Shown one piece after another: positions 1 to 10,284 of a stretch of 64,000 nucleotides of DNA. Both the position numbers and the translations under genes were made by a program. Origin of the DNA: Actinomycetota bacterium (GTDB lineage Bacteria; Actinomycetota; Actinomycetes; Propionibacteriales; Propionibacteriaceae); the NCBI GenBank assembly GCA_020161755.1, contig JAIUOS010000007.1, positions 1 to 64,000 on the forward strand. The letters run 5' to 3'. The notes under the pieces were generated by a model that saw only the letters and a list, made by a program, of their open reading frames with translations, was not told the origin of the DNA and ran no database searches. The first letter of the stretch is position 1, and each line of letters begins with the position of its first letter.

Positions 1-671
<671 letters not shown>

Positions 672-1580
672 CTAGTCGTTTTCGGTCAGGTCGGCCAGCG
701 CGCTGGCGCCACCGACGATCTCGCTGATTTCCTGGGTGATCTCGGCCTGCCGGGCCTGGTTGGCCTCCCGGGTGAGCCGTTCGATCAGTTGTTGGGCGTT
801 GTCGGTGGCCGACTTCATCGCCCGCTGCTGGCTGGCCAGCTGCGACGCGGCCGACTGCAACAGGTAGAACCACACGCGGCTGCGCACGTACAGCGGGAGC
901 AGCGCGTCCAGCACCGTCTCGGGGTCGGGCTCGAACAGGTACAGCGCCTCGGCGTGCTCCGGGTCGGCCTCCTGCACACCCTCGACGACCTCCAGGGGAA
1001 GCAGCCGGCGGACGCGGGGGGTCTGGGTGAGCATCGACTCCATCCGGGTGTAGACCGCCCAGATCTCGTCGACGCCGCCCTCTTCGGTCGGGGTCAGGAA
1101 GTCCTGGAGCAGCCGGTCGGAGATCTCCACCGCCCGGTCGTAGGTTGGGGAGTCGGAGAAGCCCTCCCAGGATTCGGCGATCGGCAGGTTGCGGTACTTC
1201 AGGTACCCGATGCCCTTGCGCCCCACCACGTAGCGCAGCAGCTCCTTGCCCTCGCTCTCGGCCCGCTGCCGGAACGAAGCTACGGTCTTGATCACGTTGG
1301 AGGAGTACGCACCGTTCATGCCCCGGTCGGAGGTGATGAACAGGATCGCGATGCGCTTGGGGTTGTCGGAGTCCTGCGTCAGCGGGTGGTGCAGGTGCGA
1401 CTTGTTGGCCACCGCCGACACCGCCCGGTTCAGCTCCCGGGTGAACGGCAGCGCCCGGGCCGCGACCTGCTGCGCCTTGATGATCCGCGACGAGGCGATG
1501 AGCTCCATCGCCCGGGTGATCTTCTTGGTCGCGGTCACCGACTTCCGGCGCTGTCGCAGCTCCCGCAGGCTGGCTGGCAT
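672..1580 (-). CDS. atpG: F0F1 ATP synthase subunit gamma
   Basis: Central stalk subunit that rotates inside the alpha3beta3 hexamer and couples proton flow to catalysis. The 302-residue length is normal for actinobacteria. The N-terminal coiled-coil helix starts with the typical MPASLRELRQRRKSVTATKK, and the C-terminal helix carries the family pattern AMKSATDNAQQLIERLT followed by RQAEITQEISEIVGGA. The ATG lies 5 nt after the atpA stop, so the two are almost certainly co-translated. Cytoplasmic, part of F1. Confidence 0.97.
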   Translation of the reverse strand: MPASLRELRQRRKSVTATKKITRAMELIASSRIIKAQQVAARALPFTRELNRAVSAVANKSHLHHPLTQDSDNPKRIAILFITSDRGMNGAYSSNVIKTVASFRQRAESEGKELLRYVVGRKGIGYLKYRNLPIAESWEGFSDSPTYDRAVEISDRLLQDFLTPTEEGGVDEIWAVYTRMESMLTQTPRVRRLLPLEVVEGVQEADPEHAEALYLFEPDPETVLDALLPLYVRSRVWFYLLQSAASQLASQQRAMKSATDNAQQLIERLTREANQARQAEITQEISEIVGGASALADLTEND

Positions 1581-1585
1581 CGAGA

Positions 1586-3229
1586 TCAGCTCCGCTTCTT
1601 CTGCACCACGATCTGCTCGTGGTCGAGGTCCTCTTCCGCGATCGCCTCAGCGACCTGATCGCCCTCGACGAGGGCCTTGCCGTCGGTGCTGACGTACTGC
1701 TCGCGGAACTTCGCCAGGGCCTCGACAACGGCCTGCTCGGTGTCCTTGGTGAACTGGCCGGTCTCGGCGATCGTGTCCAGCACCTTGGTGTTGTGGCGCA
1801 GGTAGTCAAGGAACTCGCGCTCGAAGTACAGCACCTCGTTCACCGGGACGTCGTCGAACTTGCCGGTCGTGCCGCCCCAGACGCTGATGACCTGTTCGGC
1901 CACCGGGTAGGGGCTGTACTGCGGCTGGCGCAGCAGCTCGACCAGACGCGCACCACGGTCGAGCTGGCGCCGGGACGCGGCGTCCAGGTCGGACGCGAAC
2001 ATCGCGAACGCCTCCATGTCGCGGTACTGGGCCAGGCCGATCTTGAGCGTGCCGGCCACGTTCTTCATCGCCTTCACCTGAGCGGCGCCGCCGACGCGGG
2101 ACACCGAGATGCCCACGTCGATGGCCGGACGCTGGTTCGCGTTGAAGAGGTCGGACTGCAGGAAGATCTGGCCGTCGGTGATCGAGATCACATTGGTCGG
2201 GATGTACGCCGACACGTCGTTGGCCTTGGTCTCGATGATCGGCAGGCCGGTCATCGATCCCCCGCCGAGCTCGTCGGACAGCTTCGCGCAGCGCTCCAGC
2301 AGGCGGCTGTGCAGGTAGAACACGTCGCCGGGGTAGGCCTCGCGGCCCGGCGGGCGGCGCAGCAGCAGCGACATCGAGCGGTAGGCCTCGGCCTGCTTGG
2401 TGAGGTCGTCGAAGACGATCAGCACGTGCTTGCCCTGGTACATCCAGTGCTGGCCGATGGCCGAGCCGGTGTAGGGGGCGATGTACTTGTAGCCGGCCGG
2501 GTCGGACGCCGGCGCGTGCACGATCGTGGTGTACTCCAGCGCCCCGGACTCCTCCAGCACCGTGCGGAGCGCGGCGATCGTGGAGCCCTTCTGGCCGATG
2601 GCGACGTAGATGCAGCGCACCTGCTTCTTCGGGTCACCGGTGGCCCAGGCGGCCTTCTGGTTGATGATCGTGTCGACGGCGATCGCGGTCTTGCCGGTCT
2701 TGCGGTCGCCGATGATCAGCTGGCGCTGGCCGCGTCCGATCGGGGTCATCGAGTCGATGGCCTTGATGCCGGTCTGGAGCGGCTCGTTCACGCTCTGGCG
2801 GTCCATGACGCCGGCCGCCTGGAGTTCGAGTGCGCGCAGCTCGGGCACGTCGGTGATCTCGCCGAGACCGTCGATCGGGTTGCCCATCGCGTCCACGACG
2901 CGGCCGAGGTAGCCGTCGCCCACCGGGACGCTCAGCACCTCGCCGGTGCGCTTGACGATCGAGCCCTCCTCGATGCCCTCGGAGTCGCCCAGCACGACCA
3001 CGCCGATCTCGCGCACGTCGAGGTTCAAGGCGATGCCGCGGGTGCCGTTGGCGAACTCCAGCAGCTCGTTGGCCATCGCGGACGGCAGGCCCTCGACCCG
3101 GGCGATGCCGTCACCGGAGGTCGCCACGGTGCCCACCTCGTCCCGGGTAGCGGTCGCCGGGTCGAAGTTGGACACGAACGACTCCAGCGCGTCCCGGATC
3201 TCTTCGGGGCTGATGGTCAGTTCCGCCAT
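1586..3229 (-). CDS. atpA: F0F1 ATP synthase subunit alpha
   Basis: Non-catalytic nucleotide-binding subunit of F1, 547 residues, full length. Walker A reads GDRKTGKT near residue 175, and the conserved [14 protein letters not shown] segment is present. The C-terminal tail, rich in acidic residues and ending in [10 protein letters not shown], is longer than in E. coli, as is common in high-GC Gram-positives. It starts 25 nt downstream of atpH. The long complementary-frame readings over this gene are artefacts of high GC. Confidence 0.97.
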   Translation of the reverse strand: MAELTISPEEIRDALESFVSNFDPATATRDEVGTVATSGDGIARVEGLPSAMANELLEFANGTRGIALNLDVREIGVVVLGDSEGIEEGSIVKRTGEVLSVPVGDGYLGRVVDAMGNPIDGLGEITDVPELRALELQAAGVMDRQSVNEPLQTGIKAIDSMTPIGRGQRQLIIGDRKTGKTAIAVDTIINQKAAWATGDPKKQVRCIYVAIGQKGSTIAALRTVLEESGALEYTTIVHAPASDPAGYKYIAPYTGSAIGQHWMYQGKHVLIVFDDLTKQAEAYRSMSLLLRRPPGREAYPGDVFYLHSRLLERCAKLSDELGGGSMTGLPIIETKANDVSAYIPTNVISITDGQIFLQSDLFNANQRPAIDVGISVSRVGGAAQVKAMKNVAGTLKIGLAQYRDMEAFAMFASDLDAASRRQLDRGARLVELLRQPQYSPYPVAEQVISVWGGTTGKFDDVPVNEVLYFEREFLDYLRHNTKVLDTIAETGQFTKDTEQAVVEALAKFREQYVSTDGKALVEGDQVAEAIAEEDLDHEQIVVQKKRS

Positions 3230-3254
3230 TTGTGCACCTTCTGCTTTCGATTCT

Positions 3255-4052
3255 CTACTGGGTCAGTTGTTTCTCGGCTGCGGCCAGCCGGCCGGCCACC
3301 GTGCCCTCGATCACTTCGTCGCCCACCTGCACCCGGGCGCCGCCGATCACCGAGGGGTCGACGATCACCTGGAGGTTCACGCTGCGGCCGAGCTGGCGCT
3401 CCAGCGCAGCCAGGAGCCGGGCGCCCTGCTCCGCGTCGAGCGGACGAGCGACCGTCACGGTCGCGATCGCCCGGGACCGGACGTCGGCCGCCAGTGCCAG
3501 GTAGTCCTCGACCGTGTTCTCGAACGAGACCGTGGCGCGGGCCACGGCACGCCGCGCGAGGGCGGCGGTGTCGGCGTCGGCACGCCCGTCGAGCAGGTCG
3601 CCGACGAGCTGCTGGCGCAGCGCCACCGGGGCCGTGCGATCGTCCAGCGCACTGCGCAGCGGGTGGTCGGCCACCACGGTGCGGGTGAACCGGAACAGCT
3701 CCTCCTCCACCGTGTCCAGCGTGCCCGCGGCGAGCGCGTGCCCGAGCAGTGCCCGGACGCCCTGACGGTCGATGGCCGCCACCAGCGCAGCGGGGCTGTT
3801 CCAGCGCAGTCCGGCCGCCGCGGCGACCACCGTCGCGGTGGGTGCGCTGACGCGCGCGGAGAACACCGCGTTCGCCAGTCCGGCGCGCCGGTCGTCGTCC
3901 ACCGTCAGGTCGGCGATCGCGTTGCGCAGCTGCGCCTGGCCACCGAGCAGGTCGGCGACGGCGAAGAGCTCCGCCGCGAGTTCCGGGCTCGCCGTCTGGG
4001 CGTCGAGCACCCGGTCGAGCTCGGACTGCCGGGCCTCGGCGGCCGCGCTCAT
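3255..4052 (-). CDS. atpH: F0F1 ATP synthase subunit delta
   Basis: Peripheral-stalk subunit joining F1 to the b subunits. At 265 residues it is longer than the roughly 180-residue E. coli delta but fits actinobacterial forms. The C-terminal OSCP-type signature is visible ([20 protein letters not shown]). The N-terminal helical region holds the family's rounded leucine/alanine-rich pattern. The ATG overlaps the atpF stop by 4 nt (ATGA), indicating coupled translation. Mycobacteria fuse b and delta into one protein; here they remain separate genes. Confidence 0.93.
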   Translation of the reverse strand: MSAAAEARQSELDRVLDAQTASPELAAELFAVADLLGGQAQLRNAIADLTVDDDRRAGLANAVFSARVSAPTATVVAAAAGLRWNSPAALVAAIDRQGVRALLGHALAAGTLDTVEEELFRFTRTVVADHPLRSALDDRTAPVALRQQLVGDLLDGRADADTAALARRAVARATVSFENTVEDYLALAADVRSRAIATVTVARPLDAEQGARLLAALERQLGRSVNLQVIVDPSVIGGARVQVGDEVIEGTVAGRLAAAEKQLTQ

Positions 4053-4588
4053 CCTGCCTCCTGCGGCTGGGACTCCAGCTCGGCGATGAAGCGGTCGACG
4101 CTGCGACGGGCGCGCTCGTCGTCCTCCAGCGACTCCCCGACGATGCGTCCGGCGAGCTGGGTGGCCAGGCCACCGACCTCACCGCGCAGCTGGTTGATCA
4201 CCTGGTTGCGCTCGGCCTCGATCTGGGCCTTGGCCGCCGCGACCATCCGTGCCGAGTCGGCCTGCGCCTGCTCGCGGATCTCCGCGGCCAGCGTCACGGC
4301 CTGGGCGCGGGCGTCCTCGCGGATGCGTCCGGCCTCGGCACGAGCGGTGGCCAGTTGGGCCTGGTACTCGGCGAGGGCTGCGGCCGCCTCTTTCTGCGCG
4401 GCCTCGGCCTTCTCGATACCACCGGCGATCTCGGCCGTCCGCTCCGCATAGGTCGCCTCGAAGACCGGGACGACCTTCTTCGCCACGACCCACCAGATCA
4501 GCAGGAAAAGGACGATGCCGGCGATCATCTCGGACAGGTGCTCGGGCAGCAGCGGCCCGAGGTCCAGCCCACCTTCCAGCGGCAACAT
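4049..4588 (-). CDS. atpF: F0F1 ATP synthase subunit b
   Basis: Membrane-anchored peripheral stalk subunit. One N-terminal transmembrane helix (about residues 19-40, MIAGIVLFLLIWWVVAKKVV) is followed by a long charged alanine/glutamate/arginine coiled coil, as expected for b. The start is uncertain: the ATG at 4588 gives 179 residues beginning MLPLEGGLDLG. A GTG at 4603 would overlap the atpE stop as GTGA and add five residues. Neither has a strong ribosome-binding site. The next gene, atpH, overlaps its stop. Confidence 0.92.
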   Translation of the reverse strand: MLPLEGGLDLGPLLPEHLSEMIAGIVLFLLIWWVVAKKVVPVFEATYAERTAEIAGGIEKAEAAQKEAAAALAEYQAQLATARAEAGRIREDARAQAVTLAAEIREQAQADSARMVAAAKAQIEAERNQVINQLRGEVGGLATQLAGRIVGESLEDDERARRSVDRFIAELESQPQEAG

Positions 4589-4599
4589 GCCGGCAGGAT

Positions 4600-4821
4600 T
4601 CACTGAATGACGAAGGCGAGGGCGATACCGATGATCGCCAGCGCCTCGACCACGGCGAAGCCGATCCACGCGGTGCCCATCATGGCGCCACGGGCCTCAG
4701 GCTGCCGCGCGGTGCCGTTGATCACCGAGGAGAAGATCCAGGCGACGCCGAGGCCGGGGCCGAGCGTCGCCAGGCCGTAGCCGAGCATGTTCATGGAGCC
4801 GGCGATTTCCAGAGGGAGCAT
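4600..4821 (-). CDS. atpE: F0F1 ATP synthase subunit c
   Basis: Proteolipid of the rotating c-ring, 73 residues, two transmembrane hairpin helices joined by the polar loop RQPEARG. The proton-carrying carboxylate is Glu59 in the second helix (GFAVVEALAIIG). The Gln/Thr ligands of sodium-type c subunits are not evident, so proton coupling is the natural reading. It lies between atpB and atpF in the usual order. This is the subunit class bound by diarylquinoline drugs in mycobacteria; sensitivity cannot be judged from sequence alone. Confidence 0.96.
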   Translation of the reverse strand: MLPLEIAGSMNMLGYGLATLGPGLGVAWIFSSVINGTARQPEARGAMMGTAWIGFAVVEALAIIGIALAFVIQ

Positions 4822-4851
4822 GTGCTCTTTCCTTTCGGGTTTACAGCGTGG

Positions 4852-5706
4852 TCAGTGTTCGTCGGCCAGGGCCGAGGACACGTATTGGGCGGTGAGGACG
4901 GTGAAGATGTAGGCCTGCAGGACGCCGACGAAGATCTCCAGGCCGAAGATGGCGAAGCTGAAGATCAGGGAGACGCCGCCGGCGGCCATGTAGAAGGCCT
5001 GGCCGCTCTCCAGCAGCAGGGTGCCGCCGACCACGAACACCAGCACCACCAGGTGGCCGGCGAACAGGTTGGCGAAGAGTCGCAGGGCCAGCGTGATCGG
5101 TCGGACGATGAAGTTCGAGAGGAACTCCAGCGGGATGATCAGGATCCACAGCGCCTTCGGGACGCCGGCCGGCAGGGTGCTCTTCTTCAGGTAGCCGAAG
5201 AAGCCCGACTTCCAGATGCCCGCGGCGTTGTAGAGGATCCACGACAGCAGGGCGAGGCCGTAGGCGTACCCGATCTTGGAGAAGGTCGGGAACATGAACA
5301 GGAAGAACTGGCCGAACAGGTTGTTCACCAGGATGAAGCTGAACAGCGCCACCAGGTAGGGCAGGAACGCGCGGTAGTCGTGGCCCAGGATGTCGCGGGC
5401 GATGGTGTTGCGCAGCACGTTGTAGAGGTACTCCCCCACGAACTGCTTGCGGCCGGGCACGACCTTCTGGCCACGCGCCATCCACAGCCAGAAGCCGATC
5501 ACGACGGCGGCACCGAGCACGGCCTGGAAGAGGTGGTTGTTCACCCACTCGGGCAGCACCCCGGGCAGGAGCGCGCGCGAGCAGAAGCTGCTCACGCCGG
5601 GCGGGAAGCCCGTCGACGACGCCTCTTCGGCGCCGTGCTCCCCCGCCGCCTCGCCGAGGCAGACCGCCCACTCCAGCGGGATCAGCAGACCGACCAGGCC
5701 GGACAT
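4852..5706 (-). CDS. atpB: F0F1 ATP synthase subunit a
   Basis: Membrane subunit forming the proton half-channels against the c-ring. 284 residues with five to six hydrophobic segments. The essential arginine lies in the conserved helix PITLALRLFANLFAGH. A hydrophilic loop of about 45 residues between the first two helices contains glycine, glutamate and serine. It starts 19 nt after the atpZ-like gene and ends 30 nt before atpE. Confidence 0.96.
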   Translation of the reverse strand: MSGLVGLLIPLEWAVCLGEAAGEHGAEEASSTGFPPGVSSFCSRALLPGVLPEWVNNHLFQAVLGAAVVIGFWLWMARGQKVVPGRKQFVGEYLYNVLRNTIARDILGHDYRAFLPYLVALFSFILVNNLFGQFFLFMFPTFSKIGYAYGLALLSWILYNAAGIWKSGFFGYLKKSTLPAGVPKALWILIIPLEFLSNFIVRPITLALRLFANLFAGHLVVLVFVVGGTLLLESGQAFYMAAGGVSLIFSFAIFGLEIFVGVLQAYIFTVLTAQYVSSALADEH

Positions 5707-5725
5707 TCACTCTCCTGTCTGTCGA

Positions 5726-5920
5726 TCACGAGGACCGTCCATAACGTGCGATCACCATGTAGACCCCGGCAGCGGTGCCGACGATGATCCCCACTGGCAA
5801 GCACCAGGATGTCTGCATCCAGCGGTCCAACAACCAGCCCAGGCCTCCGTAGAAGACCAGCCCGGCGATCAGAATGCTGAGAACGCGAAGACCGGTGTCC
5901 ATCCCGCTCTGCTCACCCAT
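5726..5920 (-). CDS. AtpZ/AtpI-family small membrane protein
   Basis: 64 residues with two predicted transmembrane helices: one around residues 10-32 (LSILIAGLVFYGGLGWLLDR) and one around 40-58 (LPVGIIVGTAAGVYMVIAR). The GGLGWLLDRW pattern and position just before atpB match the AtpZ/AtpI helper family linked to ATP synthase assembly or Mg2+ supply. The ATG at 5920 gives MGEQSGMDTG; an internal ATG at residue 7 is possible. Family placement is from pattern and context. Confidence 0.8.
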   Translation of the reverse strand: MGEQSGMDTGLRVLSILIAGLVFYGGLGWLLDRWMQTSWCLPVGIIVGTAAGVYMVIARYGRSS

Positions 5921-5962
5921 GGTCCTAGGGACCTTATCAGCCGGGACACGGTGTTTTCACCC

Positions 5963-6433
5963 TCAGTCCGCGGTCGGGTCCGAGGTCTTCTCGGTTTCGT
6001 CGAAGACCGGCAGCCGCAGCTTCGAGAACGCCCAGATCTCGACCCCCAGCCAGCCCAGCACGACCGCGATCGTCGAGACCGCGACGGCGGTCGGGTTCAT
6101 CGCGGTCAGCCGCTCGGCGTTGGCCAGCGCGAGCGCCAGCAGGGCGCCCAGGCCGACCACCCGCAGGATGTAGGACGCGACCGCGGCCGTCAGCACCGTG
6201 CGCGGGTCGGCGTCGGCCACCAGCACCTGCACGGCCTGGCCGATGGTGAAGAATGCGATGGCGAGGATGCCGGCCAGCGCGGCGGAGATGGCACCGGCCG
6301 TCCCGCCGGTGATGCCGAAGGCGACCACGCACAGGCCGAGCGCGGTGTGGCCGCCGGCGGCGCCCGCCGCGAGCAGGTGTCGCGCCCGCGCCACGTTCGG
6401 GCTGGGGGCCGGACGGCGGGACGGTTCAGCCAT
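5963..6433 (-). CDS. Four-helix membrane protein preceding the ATP synthase genes
   Basis: 156 residues with four hydrophobic segments and polar ends. It occupies the slot that in mycobacteria holds the small membrane protein upstream of atpB sometimes called ATP synthase protein I. The ATG at 6433 overlaps the end of the wecA-like gene by 8 nt, supporting co-transcription with it; a start 18 nt earlier is possible. Function unknown; a role in F0 assembly is inference from position only. Confidence 0.72.
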   Translation of the reverse strand: MAEPSRRPAPSPNVARARHLLAAGAAGGHTALGLCVVAFGITGGTAGAISAALAGILAIAFFTIGQAVQVLVADADPRTVLTAAVASYILRVVGLGALLALALANAERLTAMNPTAVAVSTIAVVLGWLGVEIWAFSKLRLPVFDETEKTSDPTAD

Positions 6434-7529
6434 CGGCCGTCCGGCGGGCACGACCGCCCCAGGTCAGCAGGGCGGCCAGCAGCACGCCGCACAGGAGCAC
6501 GGCGACCGTGATCGGGTTGGGCAGCAGCCCCACCAGCACGACGCCGAACGCGACCAGCGCCGACCACAGCCAGAGCAGGGCCACCGCGCGGCCGTGGCTG
6601 TGGCCGAGGCTGAGCATCCGGTGGTGCAGGTGCTGCTTGTCGGCCTGGTACCACAGCTTGCCGGCCAGCGTGCGCCGGACGTAGGCCAGCACCAGGTCGA
6701 GGAACGGCAGCGCCATCACCGCCAGCGGCAGCAGCAGCGGCAGGTACGCGGCGAACGCGTTCGCGCCGAAGTTGCTGAGCTGGGACGGGTCGAGCTGCCC
6801 GGTGAGGCTGATCGTGGACGTGGCCAGCAGGAAGCCCAGCAGCATCGCCCCGGAGTCGCCCATGAACATCCGGGCGCGGTGCACGTTGTAGGGCAGGAAG
6901 CCGAGGCAGACGCCCAGCGTCGTGACCGTGATCAGGCTGGACGTGGTCGCCCGCACCAGCTCCTGGTCCCAGGCCAACAGGTAGGCGTAGGTGAAGAAGG
7001 CACCGGCGCCGATCGCAACCACGCCGGCGGCCAGGCCGTCCAGCCCGTCGATCAGGTTGATCGCGTTGACCGCGACGAAGATGAACACCACGGTGAGCGC
7101 GATCGAGGTGCCGTCGTCGAGCGAGAAGATGCGGTCGGGCAGCGGGATCCAGTAGACCTTCACGCCGTTGAGCACGACCACCCCGGCCGCGAGCAGCTGG
7201 CCCGCGATCTTGGCCAGGGCGTTCAACTCGACCATGTCGTCCATCACGCCGACCGCGCAGATCAGGCCGCCGGCGAACAGGACGGCTGCCGCGTCGTGCG
7301 TGACCAGCGGAAAGCTGCCCAGCCACGGTAGTTGCGCCGCGACCAGCATCGCCGCCGCCAGCCCGAACCACATCGAGATCCCGCCGAAGTACGGCACGGG
7401 CTTGGTGTGGACGTCGCGGTCACGCACCATCGCCACCGCGTTGTACCGGAACGCCAGCCGGCGGGCCAACCCGCTCAGCAGGTAGGTCACCCCCGCCGCG
7501 ACCAGCAGCACCAGCAGGTACTCGCGCAT
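6426..7529 (-). CDS. wecA: Undecaprenyl-phosphate N-acetylhexosamine-1-phosphate transferase (WecA/Rfe type)
   Basis: Integral membrane enzyme of the MraY/WecA family that transfers a sugar-1-phosphate from UDP-sugar to a polyprenyl phosphate. In actinobacteria the homologue starts arabinogalactan or other wall-glycan linkers. 367 residues with about ten or eleven transmembrane segments. Visible motifs are NLIDGLDGLAAG, FMGDSGAMLLGF and the histidine-rich loop HLHHRMLSLGHS. The atp-proximal position matches rfe of mycobacteria. Sugar specificity is not readable here. Confidence 0.9.
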   Translation of the reverse strand: MREYLLVLLVAAGVTYLLSGLARRLAFRYNAVAMVRDRDVHTKPVPYFGGISMWFGLAAAMLVAAQLPWLGSFPLVTHDAAAVLFAGGLICAVGVMDDMVELNALAKIAGQLLAAGVVVLNGVKVYWIPLPDRIFSLDDGTSIALTVVFIFVAVNAINLIDGLDGLAAGVVAIGAGAFFTYAYLLAWDQELVRATTSSLITVTTLGVCLGFLPYNVHRARMFMGDSGAMLLGFLLATSTISLTGQLDPSQLSNFGANAFAAYLPLLLPLAVMALPFLDLVLAYVRRTLAGKLWYQADKQHLHHRMLSLGHSHGRAVALLWLWSALVAFGVVLVGLLPNPITVAVLLCGVLLAALLTWGGRARRTADG

Positions 7530-7531
7530 GC

Positions 7532-8284
7532 TCAGCCCTCGCCGGGTTCGGTGGTCTGGGTGGGTTCGGCGGAGTCCGTGGGCTCGGCGGCTTCGGCGGA
7601 CTCGGTCGGCTCAGCAGGTGCGTCAGTCTCGGGTTCGGGCGCCGGCGCGAGGTTCGGCAGCACCGCGAGCAGCTCTTCACGGCTGATCCGGCCCTCGCGC
7701 AGCACCCGCGGCGTCGCACTGGTCAGGTCGACGATCGTGGACGGCACGCCGTCGCTCGCCGGACCGCCGTCGAGGTAGACCTTGACCCGCTTGCCGAGCT
7801 GCTCCTTCGCCTCGGCGGCCGTCCGCGCGGCCGGCTGGCCGGACACGTTCGCCGAGCTCACCGCGAGCGGTCCGGTGGCTCGGAGCAGGTCACGGGTGAA
7901 GTCGTGGTCGGGCACGCGAACGGCGATGGTCTCGCCGCGGTCGCCCAGGTCCATCCGCAGGTGCGGGTGGGCGGTGACCACCACGGTGAGAGCGCCCGGC
8001 CAGAAGGCGTCCGCCAGCGCGAGCATGTCCGCGCTGACCTCGTCGGTGAGCGCCCGCAGCATCGCGACCTCCGCGATCATCACCGGCGGCGGCATGTCCC
8101 GGCCGCGGCGCTTGGCGTCCAGCAGGCTCTGGACGGCCAGCGCGCTGGTGGCGTCCGCGCCGATGCCGTAGACCGTGTCGGTCGGCAGCACGATGCACCG
8201 CCCGTCCGCCACGGCAGCGGCGGCAGCGTCGATCGCGGCCTCCGGATCGACGCTGATGTCAAACACCTTGGCCATGTCCCTCAT
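7532..8284 (-). CDS. tsaC: Threonylcarbamoyl-AMP synthase (TsaC/Sua5/YwlC)
   Basis: Makes threonylcarbamoyl-AMP from threonine, bicarbonate and ATP for the t6A37 modification of ANN-decoding tRNAs. The YrdC domain spans about residues 10-200 with VLPTDTVYGIG near the start and the conserved SANVSGQPAARTAAE. The last 40 residues are a tail of Glu/Pro/Ala/Thr/Ser repeats that the family does not need. The ATG at 8284 overlaps the prmC stop (ATGA); an ATG at 8275 (MAKVFDIS) is the alternative. It lies 2 nt before the wecA-like gene. Confidence 0.9.
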   Translation of the reverse strand: MRDMAKVFDISVDPEAAIDAAAAAVADGRCIVLPTDTVYGIGADATSALAVQSLLDAKRRGRDMPPPVMIAEVAMLRALTDEVSADMLALADAFWPGALTVVVTAHPHLRMDLGDRGETIAVRVPDHDFTRDLLRATGPLAVSSANVSGQPAARTAAEAKEQLGKRVKVYLDGGPASDGVPSTIVDLTSATPRVLREGRISREELLAVLPNLAPAPEPETDAPAEPTESAEAAEPTDSAEPTQTTEPGEG

Positions 8285-9120
8285 CCTGCCAGTTTCGCGG
8301 CCCGGACAGCGGTCACGTACCGGGGCCGGTCGTTGTAGTCGACGTTGTCGCGCACCTGGGTGAAGGCGCCCGTGCGGGCGAACAGGTCCACCACCTCCTG
8401 CGACTGCACCTCGGCGTGCTCGGCGCACACCGAACCGCCCGGACGCAGCAGTCGCGCGGCGACCCGGGCCACCACCTTCAGCGCGTCCAGCCCGTCGAAG
8501 CCGGAGAACAGCGCCAGCTCCGGTTCGTGGGTGCGGACGTCGAGCGCCACGCCCTCCCAGGCCGCGAGCGGGATGTAGGGCGGGTTGGCGATCACCAGGT
8601 CGACGGTGCCGTCGAGTTCGGTGAACGCGTCGGCCATGTCGCCCTCGACCAGCGCCACCCCGGTGCCGGCCAGGTTGCGCTCGGCCGCGCGGGCCGCGTC
8701 CGCCCCCAGCTCGACCGCGTACTGCCGACACCCCGGACGCTCGGCGGCGATCGCCGCCGAGATCGCGCCGCTGCCTGCGCACAGCTCGACCACCACCGGT
8801 TCGCCGTCGAGTTCACGGAGCCGGTCGATCGCCCAGCCGGTCATCACCTCGGTCTCCGGACGCGGGATGAACACCCCCGGCGCCACGTCCAGGCCGACCG
8901 TCCGGAACCAGGCGCGTCCGGTCAGGTACTGCACAGGTTCGCCGGACGCCCGCCGCTCGACCAGCGCGCCGTAACCGTCCGCCACCTCGGCCGGCACCTC
9001 GCCGAACAGGGCCAGCCGCGACACCTCGACGCCCACGCTGTGGGCGAGCAGGGTGCGGGCCTCGGCCGCCGAACCCAGCCGGCGGGTGCCGTCCGCGAGC
9101 AGGGTGGAGACGCTCGGCAT
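8281..9120 (-). CDS. prmC: Peptide chain release factor N5-glutamine methyltransferase
   Basis: SAM-dependent enzyme that methylates the glutamine of the GGQ motif of release factors, here presumably the product of the gene just upstream. 279 residues: an N-terminal helical domain, then a Rossmann methyltransferase with VVELCAGSGAISAAIA and the diagnostic VIANPPYIPL. The first codon overlaps the prfA stop (ATGA), so enzyme and substrate are translationally coupled. Confidence 0.94.
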   Translation of the reverse strand: MPSVSTLLADGTRRLGSAAEARTLLAHSVGVEVSRLALFGEVPAEVADGYGALVERRASGEPVQYLTGRAWFRTVGLDVAPGVFIPRPETEVMTGWAIDRLRELDGEPVVVELCAGSGAISAAIAAERPGCRQYAVELGADAARAAERNLAGTGVALVEGDMADAFTELDGTVDLVIANPPYIPLAAWEGVALDVRTHEPELALFSGFDGLDALKVVARVAARLLRPGGSVCAEHAEVQSQEVVDLFARTGAFTQVRDNVDYNDRPRYVTAVRAAKLAG

Positions 9121-10190
9121 CAGCCGACGCTGCCCAGGCGCTGGGCCAGGTCGGCGGCCTGCAACGCCGTGATCACGGCGGACAGGTCGCCGGCCAGCAC
9201 CTGGTCGAGGTTGTAGGCCTTGAAACCGATGCGGTGGTCGGCGATCCGGTTCTCGCCGAAGTTGTAGGTGCGGATGCGCTCGGAGCGGTCGACGGTGCGC
9301 ACCTGCGAACGGCGAGCGGCGGACGCGGCGCTGGCCGCCTCCTCCTCGGCGCGGGCCACCAGGCGGGAGCGAAGCATGCGCATCGCCGACTCCTTGTTCT
9401 GCAGCTGCGAACGCTCGTTCTGGCACGACACCACGATGCCGCTGGGCAGGTGGGTGATGCGCACCGCGGAGTCGGTGGTGTTCACGCCCTGGCCGCCCGG
9501 ACCGGACGACCGGTAGACGTCGATGCGCAGGTCGCCCTCGGAGATCTCGACCTCGGTGGCCTCGACGTCGGGCATCACCAGGACGCCGGCCGCGGACGTG
9601 TGCACGCGTCCCTGGGTCTCGGTGACCGGCACCCGCTGGACGCGGTGCACGCCGCCCTCGAACTTCAGCACGCCGTAGGGCGCGTTCTCCGGATCGGGGC
9701 TGCCGGTGGCCTTCACGGCCAGCGTGATCGACTTGTAGCCGCCCAGGTCGGTCTCCTGCGAATCGAGGACCTCGACCTTCCAGCCGCGGGTCTCGGCATA
9801 GCGGGAATACATCCGGAACAGGTCGCCGGCGAACAGCGCGGACTCCTCCCCGCCCTCGCCGGACTTGATCTCGATCAGGGCGTCCGCGGAGTCGTTGGGG
9901 TCGCGCGGGGCGAGCAGTCTGGCCAGCCGGTCCTCCACCTCGGCGAGCTGGACGGCGATGCCGTCCGCCTCCTCGGCGAAGGACGGGTCCTCGTCGGCCA
10001 GCTCCCTGGCCGCGGCCAGGTCGGCGGTCAACTGCTCGTGGGCGTTGAGGCTCTTCACGATCGGGGTGAGCTCGGCGTAGCGGCGTCCCACCCGGCGGGA
10101 GGCGGCCAGGTCGGAGTGGATCGCCGGGTCGGACAGCTGGGCCTCCAGCTGGGCGAACTCCTCGCGCAGGCCATCGGCGGCCTCGTACAT
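9120..10190 (-). CDS. prfA: Peptide chain release factor 1
   Basis: Terminates translation at UAA and UAG. 356 residues. The GGQ loop reads [17 protein letters not shown], and the codon-recognition tripeptide region reads [15 protein letters not shown]. The P-x-T type marks RF1, not RF2. The ATG at 10190 (MYEAADGL) is chosen because it is preceded by GGAGGGAGG; a longer reading frame upstream covers the hairpin and is not credible. Confidence 0.96.
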   Translation of the reverse strand: MYEAADGLREEFAQLEAQLSDPAIHSDLAASRRVGRRYAELTPIVKSLNAHEQLTADLAAARELADEDPSFAEEADGIAVQLAEVEDRLARLLAPRDPNDSADALIEIKSGEGGEESALFAGDLFRMYSRYAETRGWKVEVLDSQETDLGGYKSITLAVKATGSPDPENAPYGVLKFEGGVHRVQRVPVTETQGRVHTSAAGVLVMPDVEATEVEISEGDLRIDVYRSSGPGGQGVNTTDSAVRITHLPSGIVVSCQNERSQLQNKESAMRMLRSRLVARAEEEAASAASAARRSQVRTVDRSERIRTYNFGENRIADHRIGFKAYNLDQVLAGDLSAVITALQAADLAQRLGSVG

Positions 10191-10242
10191 GGCTGGTCCT
10201 CCCTCGACGTGTGTGGACGGGGCGCGGAGCCCCGGACGGCAA

Positions 10243-10276
10243 ACGCCGGGCACCAGGTTTCCCTGGTACCCGGCGT
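10243..10276 (-). terminator. Strong hairpin between rpmE and prfA
   Basis: Two 15-nt arms (10243-10257 and 10262-10276) pair with a single mismatch around a 4-nt loop, 9 nt beyond the rpmE stop. There is no T-run on the minus strand. It could terminate rpmE partly, stabilise its 3' end, or limit read-through into prfA. Confidence 0.7.
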
Positions 10277-10284
10277 CGACGAAG

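Noticed and set aside
8285..8782. N-terminal extension of TsaC
   Set aside because: It is the prmC gene read in another frame; TsaC homology starts at MAKVFDIS.
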